Of a stretch of 64,000 nt of DNA, positions 26,302 through 35,100 are shown in pieces (position 1 is the first letter of the stretch; the number at the start of each line of letters is the position of its first letter). Origin of the DNA: Variovorax sp. JS1663 (GTDB lineage: Bacteria; Pseudomonadota; Gammaproteobacteria; Burkholderiales; Burkholderiaceae_C); contig NZ_LYMK01000019.1 in the NCBI RefSeq assembly GCF_002157355.1, positions 57,144-121,143 on the forward strand, written 5' to 3'. Under the pieces are notes generated by a model. The model ran no database searches. It was not told the origin of the DNA and saw only the letters and a program-made list of their open reading frames with translations. A program made the translations under genes and the position numbers.

Positions 26302-27216
26302 ATGGGAATCAGCCACTACATCAAGGAAATCGGGCGCGGCGCGCGCGGCGCGAAGCCGCTCGACCGCGAGCAGGCCCGCGACCTGTTCAGCCAGGTGCTC
26401 GACGGCAGCATCAGCGACCTGGAGATGGGCGCGTTCTGCCTGGCCATGCGCATCAAGGGCGAGACGCCCGAAGAGATGGCCGGCTTCCTCGATGCCACGC
26501 ATGCGCGCCTGGCGCGCATCCCGTCCGCGGGCCGGCCGGCCGTGGTGCTGCCCAGCTACAACGGCGCGCGCAAGCTGCCGGTGCTCACGCCGCTGCTGGC
26601 GCTGCTGCTGGCGCGCGAAGGGCTGCCGGTGCTGGTGCATGGCGCGGCCACCGAATCGGCGCGCGTGCTCTCGTCCAACGTGCTGGCGGCGCTCGACGTG
26701 CCGCCGCTGCGCGCGGTCCGGCCCATCGCCGACGGCGAAGTGGCGTTCGCGCCCACCGAGCTGCTCAGCCCCGGCCTCAAGCGGCTGCTCGACGTGCGCC
26801 GCGTGGTCGGCCTGCGCAATCCGGGCCACAGCGTGGTCAAGCTGATGCAGCCCTGCGAGGGTGACAGCGTGGTGGTCGGCAGCTACACCCACCCGGCCTA
26901 TGCCGAATCCATGGCCGCCACCTTCGAGCTGATGGACATGACCGCCCTGCTCTCGCGCGGCCTCGAGGGCGAGAGCGCGGCCGATCCGCGCCGCACTGCC
27001 CAGGTCGACGGCTTCGTGCGCGGGCGCCGCATCCCCTTGCAGGCGCAGCAGCCCGGCACCCTGTCCGAGGTGCCCGGCCTGCCGGCCGAGATCGACATCG
27101 CCACCACCGCCGACTACACCCGCCGCGTGCTGGCGGGCCAGGCGCCGGTGCCGGAGGCCATCGCACAGCAGGTCCGCCAGGTCCTGCAACTGACCCACGA
27201 GCTGGAGCGCGCATGA
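26302..27216 (+). CDS. ybiB: YbiB family (TrpD2-like) DNA-binding protein
   Basis: A 304-residue protein with the anthranilate phosphoribosyltransferase fold but of the YbiB/TrpD2 branch. E. coli YbiB binds nucleic acid and is DNA-damage linked rather than making tryptophan. The N-terminus YIKEIGRGARGAKPLDRE and the helical SDLEMGAFCLAMRIKGETPEEMAGF match the family. The phosphoribosyl-binding glycine motif of TrpD is not conserved (VLVHGAATESAR instead). It lies 80 bases after nasA and overlaps cobA by 4 bases, a position often seen in Burkholderiales nitrate operons. An in-frame ATG at 26218 is possible, but 26302 fits the family N-terminus. Confidence 0.85.
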   Translation: MGISHYIKEIGRGARGAKPLDREQARDLFSQVLDGSISDLEMGAFCLAMRIKGETPEEMAGFLDATHARLARIPSAGRPAVVLPSYNGARKLPVLTPLLALLLAREGLPVLVHGAATESARVLSSNVLAALDVPPLRAVRPIADGEVAFAPTELLSPGLKRLLDVRRVVGLRNPGHSVVKLMQPCEGDSVVVGSYTHPAYAESMAATFELMDMTALLSRGLEGESAADPRRTAQVDGFVRGRRIPLQAQQPGTLSEVPGLPAEIDIATTADYTRRVLAGQAPVPEAIAQQVRQVLQLTHELERA

Positions 27217-28001
27217 ATCATTTGTCCCATCACGGCAGTTGCACCCTGGTCGGTGCCGGGCCCGGCGACCCTGAACTGCTGACCGTCAAGGCCGTCAGGG
27301 CCATCCAGGCCGCCACGGTGCTGCTGGTCGACGACCTGGTGAGCGAAGAGGTGCTGGCCTATGCCCGGCCCGGTGCGCGCATCGTCCACGTGGGCAAGCG
27401 CGGCGGCTGCAAGAGCACGCCGCAGGCCTTCATCGAGCGGCTGATGATCACCGCGGTGCGCGAGGGCGAAACGGTGGTCCGCCTCAAGGGCGGCGACCCC
27501 TTCATCTTCGGCCGCGGCGGCGAGGAGGTGGAGCACCTGCGCGAGGAAGGCATCGAGGTGCGCGTCATCAACGGCATCACCGCCGGCCTGGCCGCCGTGA
27601 CGGCCCTGGGCGTGCCGCTCACCCACCGCGATCATGCGCAAGGCGTGGTTTTCGTCACCGGGCATGCCAAGACCGGCCACGCCGCTGCCGAGCACCCGAC
27701 CGACTGGCGCCAGCTGTCTGCCACGGCGCGCGATGCGCGGCTCACGCTGGTGATCTACATGGGCGTCTCGGGCGTGGCCCATATCCAGGAGCAGCTGCTG
27801 CACGGCCTGCCCGGCGAGACGCCGGTGGCGGTGATCCAGCATGCCAGCCTGCCGCAGCAGCGCCACGTCACGACGACCCTGGCGCGCCTGCCGCTCGACC
27901 TGGCGGCGGCCGGGCTCGGCAGCCCGGCGGTGATCGTCGTCGGAGACGTGCTGCGCGGCATCGCGGCCGCGGGCTTGCCGGCAACGCGCTTCGGCACCTG
28001 A
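27213..28001 (+). CDS. cobA: Uroporphyrinogen-III C-methyltransferase
   Basis: CobA/SUMT methylates uroporphyrinogen III twice from S-adenosylmethionine to give precorrin-2, the precursor of siroheme. The 262-residue product has the methylase landmarks VGAGPGDPELLT, DDLVSEEVL, RLKGGDPFIFGRGGEE and GVPLTHRDHA. No CysG oxidase/ferrochelatase domain is fused, so the last siroheme steps must be encoded elsewhere. Its ATG overlaps the ybiB stop (ATGA). Placement at the end of the nitrite/nitrate reductase run fits supply of siroheme to NirB. Confidence 0.95.
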   Translation: MNHLSHHGSCTLVGAGPGDPELLTVKAVRAIQAATVLLVDDLVSEEVLAYARPGARIVHVGKRGGCKSTPQAFIERLMITAVREGETVVRLKGGDPFIFGRGGEEVEHLREEGIEVRVINGITAGLAAVTALGVPLTHRDHAQGVVFVTGHAKTGHAAAEHPTDWRQLSATARDARLTLVIYMGVSGVAHIQEQLLHGLPGETPVAVIQHASLPQQRHVTTTLARLPLDLAAAGLGSPAVIVVGDVLRGIAAAGLPATRFGT

Positions 28002-28059
28002 ATCGGCTGCCACGGCCCACTAAAATTCCCGCCCAGGACAACAACAGGCGGAGAAGGAC

Positions 28060-29190
28060 ATGCGGGAGCTCGAAAAACTCGGCGAATTCGTCGACAGCCA
28101 CGGCGAGCTGCAGCGCGGCCGTGGCCTGGTCACCGGCACCATCGCCTTCTCGCTGGCGATCCTGTGCTTCCTGGGCGTGCTGGTCTTCCACTTCCCGCAG
28201 TACCTGAGCACGCCCGAGCTGCGCCGCAGCTACAACGTCGACGTGATGCGCATGGTGCTGCTGACGGCGATGGTGATCGCGGGCGGGCTGTCGCTGGTAA
28301 ACATCATCTTCAACCGCTCGCGCTGGCTCTCCTCCTTCGCCTTCCTGCTGGTGGCGGCAGCGGCGCTGCTGGGCGGGCACAAGGTGCCGGTCAACGACTT
28401 CGCGGACAACACGCCCTACATCGGGCTGGACTGGTTCATCCTCGACCTGCTGGGCTCCTCGCTGATCTTTATCTTCATCGAGAAGCTGTTCGCCCACCGC
28501 AAGGAGCAGCCGGTGTTTCGCGCCGAGTGGCAGACCGACTTCCACCATTTCGTGGTCAACCACATGATCGTGGGCTTCGTGCTGCTGGCCACCAACCTGC
28601 TGGTGCACAAGCTCTTCGGCTGGGCCGCCAACGACGGCATCCGCGGCTGGATTGCGGGGCTCAACTTCTGGGTGGGGCTGCTGTTGATCATCCTGGTGGC
28701 CGACCTGGTGCAGTACTGGACCCACCGCGCCTACCACGAGGTGCCGCTGCTGTGGCGCCTGCATGCGGTGCACCACAGCGTGAAGAGCATGGACTGGCTG
28801 GCCGGCTCGCGCCAGCACATCCTGGAACTGCTGATCACCCGCACCCTGGTGCTGGCGCCCATCTACGTGCTGGGCTTCAGCAAGGAGGTGATCGACGCCT
28901 ACATCGTGGTGGTGGGCTTCCAGGCCGTGTTCAACCATTGCAACGTGAGCGTGCGGCTCGGGCCGCTGCGCTACGTGATCGTCACGCCCAACTTCCACCA
29001 CTGGCACCACAGCCAGGACGACGAGGCGATCGACAAGAACTACGCCGCCCACTACGCCTTCCTCGACTACCTGTTCGGCACCGCGGTGAAGAGCACGCGG
29101 CTCTGGCCCGAGCGCTACGGCGTGGTGGGTGACTACGTGCCCAACGGCTTCTTCAAGCAGCTGAAGTTTCCCTTCGTGTGGAAGGGCTGA
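28060..29190 (+). CDS. Sterol desaturase/fatty acid hydroxylase family membrane protein
   Basis: A 376-residue integral membrane di-iron oxygenase with several hydrophobic segments (for example 26-46, 64-84, 88-106, 126-146, 168-188 and 206-220). The histidine clusters that bind iron are present: H222 and H226 (THRAYH), H235, H238 and H239 (HAVHH), and H313, H314, H316 and H317 (FHHWHHSQ). The family hydroxylates or desaturates lipids; the substrate is not predictable. A ribosome-binding site (GGAGAAGGA) precedes the ATG, and TAAAAT at 28021-28026 may be its -10 box. It abuts the next flavoprotein gene with a 1-base overlap. Confidence 0.88.
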   Translation: MRELEKLGEFVDSHGELQRGRGLVTGTIAFSLAILCFLGVLVFHFPQYLSTPELRRSYNVDVMRMVLLTAMVIAGGLSLVNIIFNRSRWLSSFAFLLVAAAALLGGHKVPVNDFADNTPYIGLDWFILDLLGSSLIFIFIEKLFAHRKEQPVFRAEWQTDFHHFVVNHMIVGFVLLATNLLVHKLFGWAANDGIRGWIAGLNFWVGLLLIILVADLVQYWTHRAYHEVPLLWRLHAVHHSVKSMDWLAGSRQHILELLITRTLVLAPIYVLGFSKEVIDAYIVVVGFQAVFNHCNVSVRLGPLRYVIVTPNFHHWHHSQDDEAIDKNYAAHYAFLDYLFGTAVKSTRLWPERYGVVGDYVPNGFFKQLKFPFVWKG

Positions 29191-30434
29191 TGCAGGGCGC
29201 GGACGCGTTCGACGTCGTCGTCATCGGTGCCGGCGCTGCAGGACTTTTCTGCGCGGGGCTGGCAGGCCAGCGGGGCCTCAAGGTGCTGCTGCTCGACCAT
29301 GCCGAGCGCGTCGCCGAGAAGATCCGCATCTCCGGCGGCGGCCGCGCCAACTTCACCAACCGCGACCTGGACGTGCGCGCGCCGCAGCGTCACTTCATCG
29401 GCGGCAACCCGCATTTCTGCCGCTCGGCGCTGGCGCGCTACACGCCGCAGCAGTTCATCGGGTTGGTCGAGCGCCACGGGATCGCCTACCACGAGAAGCA
29501 CAAGGGGCAGCTGTTCTGCGACGGGCCCTCGCAGCAGATCATCGACATGCTGCTGGCGGAATGCGCAGCCGGGGGCGTGACGCACTGGCAGCCCTGCGGC
29601 GTGGACGAGATCGCCTTCGCGTCCGACGAGGGTTACCGCCTCCAGACCCGCCGGGGCGAGGTCCGGGCGCCCCGGGTGGTGGTGGCGACAGGCGGCCTGT
29701 CCATTCCCCAGATCGGCGCCAGCGACTTCGGCTACCGGATCGCCACCCAGTTCGGCCTGCGCGTGGTCACGCCCCGGCCCGCCCTCGTGCCCCTGACCTT
29801 CGGTGGGGAAGCCTGGGCGCCGTACGCCGACATGGCCGGCCTGGCGCTGCCGGTGCAGATCGCCACGGGCAGCAAGAAGGAGCGAACCGCCTTCCTCGAA
29901 GACCTGTTGTTCACGCACCGTGGCCTCTCGGGCCCGGCGGTGCTGCAGATCTCCAGCTACTGGCAGCCCGGCGCCCCGCTCACCATCGACTTCGCGCCCG
30001 GCGTGGACACGCAGGCGGCATTGGCCGAAGCCAAGCAGCGCTCCCGCAAGCGCATCGCCAACGAACTGGCCGGCCTGGTGCCGGCGCGGCTGGCCGATGC
30101 CTGGGTGGGCCAGGACGCCGCGCTGCAGCGCCCGATCAACGAGGCGGCCGACCGCTCGCTGGCAGCGCTGGCCGAGCGCATCGCCCGCTGGCAGATCACG
30201 CCCAGCGGGACGGAGGGCTACAAGAAAGCGGAAGTCACGGCCGGCGGCGTGGACACCCGCGACCTGTCCTCCCAGACCATGGAATCGAAGCAGCCCGGCC
30301 TCTACTTCATCGGCGAGGTGGTGGACGTGACCGGCTGGCTGGGCGGTTACAACTTCCAGTGGGCCTGGGCCAGTGCGCATGCCTGTGCGGAAGCCCTGGC
30401 GGCCAATGCCGATCACGCTATAATCACGGGCTAA
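29190..30434 (+). CDS. NAD(P)/FAD-dependent oxidoreductase, HI0933/BaiN family
   Basis: A 414-residue flavoprotein. The N-terminal dinucleotide fold is VVVIGAGAAGLFCAGLAG. The family marker GGGRANFTN follows near residue 50, and the C-terminal FAD contact is FIGEVVDVTGWLGGYNFQWA. The exact reaction of most members is unknown; some reduce activated double bonds. Its start overlaps the stop of the hydroxylase gene by one base (TGATG). The pair is likely co-transcribed and translationally coupled. The end of the gene contains the apparent rpsU promoter. Confidence 0.87.
   Translation: MQGADAFDVVVIGAGAAGLFCAGLAGQRGLKVLLLDHAERVAEKIRISGGGRANFTNRDLDVRAPQRHFIGGNPHFCRSALARYTPQQFIGLVERHGIAYHEKHKGQLFCDGPSQQIIDMLLAECAAGGVTHWQPCGVDEIAFASDEGYRLQTRRGEVRAPRVVVATGGLSIPQIGASDFGYRIATQFGLRVVTPRPALVPLTFGGEAWAPYADMAGLALPVQIATGSKKERTAFLEDLLFTHRGLSGPAVLQISSYWQPGAPLTIDFAPGVDTQAALAEAKQRSRKRIANELAGLVPARLADAWVGQDAALQRPINEAADRSLAALAERIARWQITPSGTEGYKKAEVTAGGVDTRDLSSQTMESKQPGLYFIGEVVDVTGWLGGYNFQWAWASAHACAEALAANADHAIITG
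30419..30424 (+). promoter_or_regulatory. Promoter -10 box for rpsU
   Basis: A perfect TATAAT lies inside the last codons of the flavoprotein gene, 110 bases before rpsU. CTGGCG 17 bases upstream (30396-30401) is a poor -35. The leader downstream has no obvious structure apart from GC-rich stretches. Confidence 0.6.
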
Positions 30435-30533
30435 CTTTGGCCTTCCCTCAACGGCCCATCCTTTTCGTGTTGAGGAAACCCGGCCCGGGGCCCCGATCTT
30501 CCCCAGGCCAAAATTCAAGCAACCGATTTATCA

Positions 30534-30746
30534 ATGACCACCATCCGCGTTAAAGAAAACGAGCCTTTCGACGTCGCCCTGCGCCGCTTCAAGCGCACCA
30601 TCGAAAAGCTCGGCCTGCTGACCGATCTGCGCGCCCGCGAGTTCTACGAAAAGCCGACCGCCGAGCGCAAGCGCAAGAAGGCCGCAGCAGTCAAGCGCCA
30701 CTACAAGCGCGTGCGGAGCATGCAGCTGCCCAAGAAGCTGTACTGA
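30534..30746 (+). CDS. rpsU: 30S ribosomal protein S21
   Basis: S21 is a small basic 30S protein that helps mRNA-16S rRNA base pairing during initiation. The 70-residue product matches the family throughout: [43 protein letters not shown] and a basic tail ending LPKKLY. The -10 box lies within the preceding gene and a hairpin follows. Unlike the E. coli rpsU-dnaG-rpoD arrangement, the next gene here is yqeY, a common neighbour of rpsU. Confidence 0.98.
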
Positions 30747-30795
30747 GCTGGCACCGCTGAACCGGCCTCCAAGCCGGTAACCAATCAAGAGCCAC

Positions 30796-30836
30796 GAGCC
30801 GCGCCAGGGAAATCCTGCCGCGGCTCTTGTCATTTT
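30796..30836 (+). terminator. Hairpin with T-run between rpsU and yqeY
   Basis: Eight-base perfect arms (30796-30803 with 30819-30826) and a 15-base loop, followed by TTGTCATTTTT. It ends 24 bases before yqeY. It may attenuate rather than fully stop transcription. Confidence 0.65.
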
Positions 30837-30860
30837 TCGCCCACCGAGAAAGAGAACGCC

Positions 30861-31310
30861 ATGAGCCTCAAGGACCAGATCACCGAAGACATGAAGACCG
30901 CGATGCGCGCCAAGGACTCGGAACGCCTGGCCACCATCCGCCTGCTGATGGCCGCGATGAAGCAGAAAGAGGTCGACGAGCGCGTGGCGCTCGACGACGC
31001 CATGATCGTCGGCGTCATCGACAAGATGGTGAAGCAGCGCAAGGACTCGGTCGCCGCCTTCACCCAGGGTGGCCGCGCCGACCTGGCCGACAAGGAAACG
31101 GCCGAGATCAAGGTGCTGGAGGTCTACCTGCCGCAGCGCATGGGCGCGGAGGAGATCGCCGCCGAGGTCAAGGCCATCGTCGCCGAACTCGGCGCCAAGG
31201 GCCCGGGCGACATGGGCAAGGTGATGGGCGCCGTGAAGACTCGCCTGGCCGGCAAGGCCGACATGGGCCAGGTCAGCGCCGCCGTCAAGGCCGCGCTCTC
31301 GGGCGCATGA
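30861..31310 (+). CDS. GatB/YqeY domain-containing protein
   Basis: A 149-residue helical protein homologous to the tail domain of GatB, which contacts tRNA in the amidotransferase. Free-standing YqeY has no firmly established function, though tRNA-dependent amidation or tRNA handling is usually suggested. The sequence is typical: MSLKDQITEDMKTAMRAKD, IRLLMAAMKQKEVDER, EVYLPQRM and GDMGKVMGAVKTRL. It follows rpsU and overlaps the Nudix gene by 4 bases. Confidence 0.92.
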   Translation: MSLKDQITEDMKTAMRAKDSERLATIRLLMAAMKQKEVDERVALDDAMIVGVIDKMVKQRKDSVAAFTQGGRADLADKETAEIKVLEVYLPQRMGAEEIAAEVKAIVAELGAKGPGDMGKVMGAVKTRLAGKADMGQVSAAVKAALSGA

Positions 31311-31837
31311 GCCGCTGGTCCGCTCCCAAGGCGAATACCGCAGCCGAAGGCGAAGGTACCCCTGTGAGCGTGCCGCAGTCACCGGTCCTCAAGGCCTGCG
31401 CCTGCCTGGTCGACGACCGGGACCGCCTGCTGGTCTTCTTTCATCCTGGCGATGGCGGCATGCAGCTGCCCAAGGGCACCATCGAGCCGGGCGAAGCGCC
31501 GGAGGATGCGGTGCGCCGGGAACTGCTGGAGGAATCGGGCATTGCCTACGAAGGCGTGCTGCAGCCGCTGGGCACGCTGGAGCGCGAATGCGAGGCCGGC
31601 ATCGAGGGCAATGTGGAGAGGCACGCCCAGCTCTGGCACCTGTTCCTGATGCGCGCCCAGGGCCCACTGCCCGAGCAATTCGAGCATGTGGCCATGGGCA
31701 GCCCGGAGGAAGACGGTCTTGTCTTCCGCTTCGTCTGGCTGGCGGCCGACGCGCCGCTGGACGGTTTCACCCCGCCCTACGTCCGCGCGATCGACAAGGT
31801 GCGCGCTGCCCTGTCCGCCCCGCTTCCCGGCGCCTAG
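31307..31837 (+). CDS. Nudix hydrolase
   Basis: A 176-residue Nudix phosphohydrolase. The Nudix box G-x5-E-x7-R-E-U-x-E-E-x-G-U is complete at residues 57-79 (LPKGTIEPGE through REL and EESGI), giving the Mg-binding glutamates E72, E75 and E76. The first 25 residues look disordered and are weakly conserved, so a later start is possible. Substrate cannot be assigned; the class cleaves nucleoside diphosphate derivatives. ATG at 31307 overlaps the yqeY stop, suggesting coupling. Confidence 0.88.
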   Translation: MSRWSAPKANTAAEGEGTPVSVPQSPVLKACACLVDDRDRLLVFFHPGDGGMQLPKGTIEPGEAPEDAVRRELLEESGIAYEGVLQPLGTLERECEAGIEGNVERHAQLWHLFLMRAQGPLPEQFEHVAMGSPEEDGLVFRFVWLAADAPLDGFTPPYVRAIDKVRAALSAPLPGA

Positions 31838-31885
31838 CCGCTCCTCTATAGTCCGGGCCGGCCCCTCGGGCCTGGAGACCGCGCC

Positions 31886-32842
31886 ATGGACAATCCCGCA
31901 CGCCGGTGGAGCACGGATGCCGTGCCTCGTTCGCAGCGCCTGGACTACTGGGTCGGCGCGGTCTGCGAGGCCTTTCTCGAGATGGACGTCACCAGCTCGC
32001 AGCGAGAGGACTTCGGCGCCAGCCTGCTGCACCAGCCGCTGGGCGCGATCGGGGTCAACCGGGTCCAGGCCAGTGCGCAGCACGTCTACCGCACCCATTC
32101 GGCCATCGGCCGCAGCCGGCAGAACTTCTACTACCTCCTCAGCCAGTTCGACCGGCCCTGGGGCGTGGCCCAGCGCGGGCGCGAGGCGGCGCTGGCCCCG
32201 GGCGATGCGGTCCTGGTCGATTCGCGCGAGCGCTACGAATTCCATTTCGGCCAGGGCGTGCATTGCGCATCGATGCAGCTGCCCATCGCCTGGGCCGAAC
32301 GCTGGCTGCCCGCGGGCTCCGACAGCGTGGCGCGGCGCATTCCGGGCGACCAGGGCTGGGGCCTGGCGCTGCGGGGGCTGCTGGCCAACCTGTCCCCGGA
32401 GTTCGCCGCGGCGCCCGGACTACCGCCGATGCTGATCACCGACCAGCTGGGCGTGCTGCTCAGCCTGGCCATGCCCGGCGCGGACGCGCGGTCCGATGCG
32501 GGCGACGCCGGCACCCGCCAGCGTGCCATGGAATTGCTGCGCCAGCGCCTCGGCGAACCCGGCCTGGTCGCCCAGGATGTGGCTGACGCGCTGGGCCTGT
32601 CCCTGCGCAGCCTGCACCGCGCCTTCGTGCCGGGCGAGAGCTTCGCCCGCTCGCTGCGCCGGCTGCGCATGGAAGAGGCCGCCCGTTTGCTGGCCTCCGG
32701 CCGCTTCGCCCGCCTCGACGTGGCCGAGATCGGGCGCCGCTGCGGCTACCTGGACGCCTCGCACTTCGTGCGTCATTTCCGTGCCGCGTACGGCCTGACG
32801 CCGGGCCTCTATCGCCGATCGATCGCTGGCGCGGCGGGCTGA
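31886..32842 (+). CDS. AraC family transcriptional regulator
   Basis: A 318-residue regulator. The N-terminal part (about 35-190) resembles the AraC-binding-like domain of the XylS/FeaR type (QNFYYLLSQFDRP, VLVDSRERYEFHF). The C-terminal double helix-turn-helix (about 215-312) shows VAQDVADALGLSLRSLHRAF, RRLRMEEAARLL and IGRRCGYLDASHFVRHFRAAYG. TATAGT at 31847-31852 may be its -10 box. It lies just upstream of an alpha/beta hydrolase on the same strand and may regulate it. The inducer is unknown. Confidence 0.9.
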   Translation: MDNPARRWSTDAVPRSQRLDYWVGAVCEAFLEMDVTSSQREDFGASLLHQPLGAIGVNRVQASAQHVYRTHSAIGRSRQNFYYLLSQFDRPWGVAQRGREAALAPGDAVLVDSRERYEFHFGQGVHCASMQLPIAWAERWLPAGSDSVARRIPGDQGWGLALRGLLANLSPEFAAAPGLPPMLITDQLGVLLSLAMPGADARSDAGDAGTRQRAMELLRQRLGEPGLVAQDVADALGLSLRSLHRAFVPGESFARSLRRLRMEEAARLLASGRFARLDVAEIGRRCGYLDASHFVRHFRAAYGLTPGLYRRSIAGAAG

Positions 32843-32933
32843 CGCGCAACGGCCACGTGCGTGGCACGCAACGGCCAGCAACCCGGACGTGCCCCCGCTA
32901 CCTTGCAGCCCTGACAACCTAGCGGAGACTGAC

Positions 32934-33662
32934 ATGGCGGACACCTACGTTCTCGTCCACGGCGCATGGCACACGGGCGAACTGCTGGAGCCCGTGGCCG
33001 AGACCATCCGCGCCCAGGGGCACGCCGTCCACTGCCCGACGCTGGCCGGCAACCGCAATGGGGATTCACGCGCGACCACCGGCCTGAGCGATGCCGTGCA
33101 GTCGCTGGCCGATTTCATCCGCGAGCGCGACCTGCGCGACGTGCGGCTGGTCGGCCACAGCTATGGCGGCATGGTGATCTCGGGCGCGATGAACCTGGTG
33201 CCGGAGCGCGTACGCCGGCTGGTGTACTGGAATGCCTTCGTGCCGCTGGCCGGGCAGTCCCTGGTCGACCTGGTGCCACCCCATTACAAGGCCCTGTTCG
33301 ACGGCATCGCGGCGCAGAACGACGGCGCGATCACGCTGCCCTTCCCGATCTGGCGCGACGCCTTCATCAACGATGCTGACCTGGCCACGGCCGAGCGTGC
33401 ATACGGGCTGCTCAACCCGCACCCCTACCGGACCTTTACCGAGCCCGTGGCCCTGCGCACCGAGCTGGCGGAGCTCCAGGTGGGCAAGTCCTACCTGAAC
33501 TGCCAGCAGGACATCGCCCTGCCCCACAGCCTGCCCTGGCATCCGCGCCTGTCGGAGCGGCTGGGCCTGTACCGGCTGGTCGAGTGCCCCGGCAGCCACG
33601 AACTGTGCTTCACCGATCCCGCGCTGCTCGCGCGCAAGATGATCGAGGCCGGGCGGGACTAG
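32934..33662 (+). CDS. Alpha/beta hydrolase, methylesterase/hydroxynitrile lyase-like
   Basis: A 242-residue alpha/beta-fold enzyme of the small esterase class related to plant methyl esterases and hydroxynitrile lyases. The strand YVLVHGAWHTG supplies the oxyanion region. S76 lies in GHSYGGM, and H222 in PGSHELCF completes the likely triad, with an aspartate between them not pinned down. No signal peptide. The ATG at 32934 follows a GGAGAC ribosome-binding site; an upstream ATG at 32889 gives a non-homologous extension. It converges on pmbA with only 11 bases between stops. Confidence 0.83.
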   Translation: MADTYVLVHGAWHTGELLEPVAETIRAQGHAVHCPTLAGNRNGDSRATTGLSDAVQSLADFIRERDLRDVRLVGHSYGGMVISGAMNLVPERVRRLVYWNAFVPLAGQSLVDLVPPHYKALFDGIAAQNDGAITLPFPIWRDAFINDADLATAERAYGLLNPHPYRTFTEPVALRTELAELQVGKSYLNCQQDIALPHSLPWHPRLSERLGLYRLVECPGSHELCFTDPALLARKMIEAGRD

Positions 33663-33673
33663 AGAAGAGCAGG

Positions 33674-35044
33674 CTAGCTGCCCGCCACCTTCATCCGGTT
33701 GACCAGCACCGAGCCGGTCGTCTTGGCGCCATAGTTGTAGGCATCGGCGCCGATGGCGTCGATGCCCATGAACATGGTCTTGAGGTTGCCGGCGATGGTG
33801 ATCTCCTGCACCGGAAAGGCGATCTGGCCGTTCTCGACCCAGAAGCCGCTGGCGCCGCGCGAGTAGTCGCCGGTCACGTAGTTGACGCCCTGCCCCATCA
33901 GCTCGATCACGAAGAGGCCGGTGCCCAGCTTGGCGAGCATGGCGTCGAGGTCGTCGCCCGGCTTTGTCCGGCGCGAGCGCAGGGTGAGGTTGTGCGAGCC
34001 GCCGGCATTGCCGGTGGTCTTCATGCCCAGCTTGCGCGCCGAGTAGGTGCTCAGGAAGTAGCCCTCCAGCCGGCCGGCGTCGACAACCTTGCGCTTGCGC
34101 GTGGCAACGCCCTCGTCGTCGAAGGCGGAGCTGCCCTTGCCGCGCGGGATGTGCGGGTCTTCCGCCACGTCGAGGTGCGAGGCCAGCACCGGCTTGCCCA
34201 GTGAGTCCAACAGGAAACTGCTCTTGCGGTAGAGCGCGCCGCCGCTGGTCGCCTGCACCAGTGCGCCCAGCAGCCCCGCCGCCAGCGGCGACTCGAACAG
34301 CACCGGGCATTCGGTGGTCTTGATCTTGCGCGCCTTGAGACGGCTGAGCGCCCGCTCGGCCGCGTAGCGGCCGACGGCCTTCGGGCTGGCCAGTTCATCG
34401 GCCGAGCGCATCGAGCTGTACCAGGCGTCGCGCTGCATGTCGTCGCCCTTGCCGGCGATGGGCGCCACCGAGATCGAATGGCGCGAGCTCGCATAGCCGC
34501 CACGGAAGCCGCGCGTGTGGGCGCTGAAGAAGTGGCTCTGCTGGGCCGAGACGCCGGCGCCCTCGCTGTTGGTGATCCGCTTGTCGGTCGACAGCGCCGC
34601 GGCCTCGCATTCCAGCGCCAGGGCGGCGGCCCGTTCGCTCGTGATGTCCCAGGGATGGAACAGGTCCAGGTCGGGCTGCTCGGTGGCGATGTCGGCCTCG
34701 TCGGGCAGGCCGCTGACCGGGTCCTCGGCCGTGAAGCGCGCGATGTCGTAGGCCGCCTGCACGGTCTGGGCGATGGCCGCCTCGGAGAAGTCGGAGGTGC
34801 TGGCATTGCCCCGGCGGTGGCCCACGTAGACCGTGACGCCGAGCGACTTGTCGCGGTTGCGCTCCACGTTCTCCAGCTCGCCCTTGCGCACCGAGACGCT
34901 CAGGCCGCAGCCCTCGGAGGCCTCGGCGCCGGCATCCGTGGCGCCGAGCTTCCTGGCATGCGCCAGGGCGGTGTCGACCAGGTTTTCGAAGAAGGGACGG
35001 CTGTAGGCGAAGCCGGTGTCGGCGCGCGAGGAGGATGTGCTCAT
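33674..35044 (-). CDS. pmbA: Metalloprotease PmbA (TldE)
   Basis: PmbA/TldE is the partner of TldD in a heterodimeric zinc protease that processes microcin B17 and helps degrade the CcdA antitoxin. The 456-residue product matches PmbA along its length: GLSVSVRKGELENVERNRDK, VGHRRGNASTSDFS, and the C-terminal TGDYSRGASGFWVENGQI. TldE lacks the HExxxH zinc motif found in TldD, and it is absent here too. The start is placed at the ATG before STSSSRADTGF. It is divergent from darP across 56 bases. Confidence 0.95.
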   Translation of the reverse strand: MSTSSSRADTGFAYSRPFFENLVDTALAHARKLGATDAGAEASEGCGLSVSVRKGELENVERNRDKSLGVTVYVGHRRGNASTSDFSEAAIAQTVQAAYDIARFTAEDPVSGLPDEADIATEQPDLDLFHPWDITSERAAALALECEAAALSTDKRITNSEGAGVSAQQSHFFSAHTRGFRGGYASSRHSISVAPIAGKGDDMQRDAWYSSMRSADELASPKAVGRYAAERALSRLKARKIKTTECPVLFESPLAAGLLGALVQATSGGALYRKSSFLLDSLGKPVLASHLDVAEDPHIPRGKGSSAFDDEGVATRKRKVVDAGRLEGYFLSTYSARKLGMKTTGNAGGSHNLTLRSRRTKPGDDLDAMLAKLGTGLFVIELMGQGVNYVTGDYSRGASGFWVENGQIAFPVQEITIAGNLKTMFMGIDAIGADAYNYGAKTTGSVLVNRMKVAGS

Positions 35045-35100
35045 GTGGAGGACTATGATACTTGCGCCCCTCATTCCGAGGGGGCGACAACGAGTCCCCC

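Noticed and set aside
32889..32933. Earlier ATG for the alpha/beta hydrolase
   Set aside because: The added peptide is not part of the fold, and the later ATG has the better ribosome-binding site.
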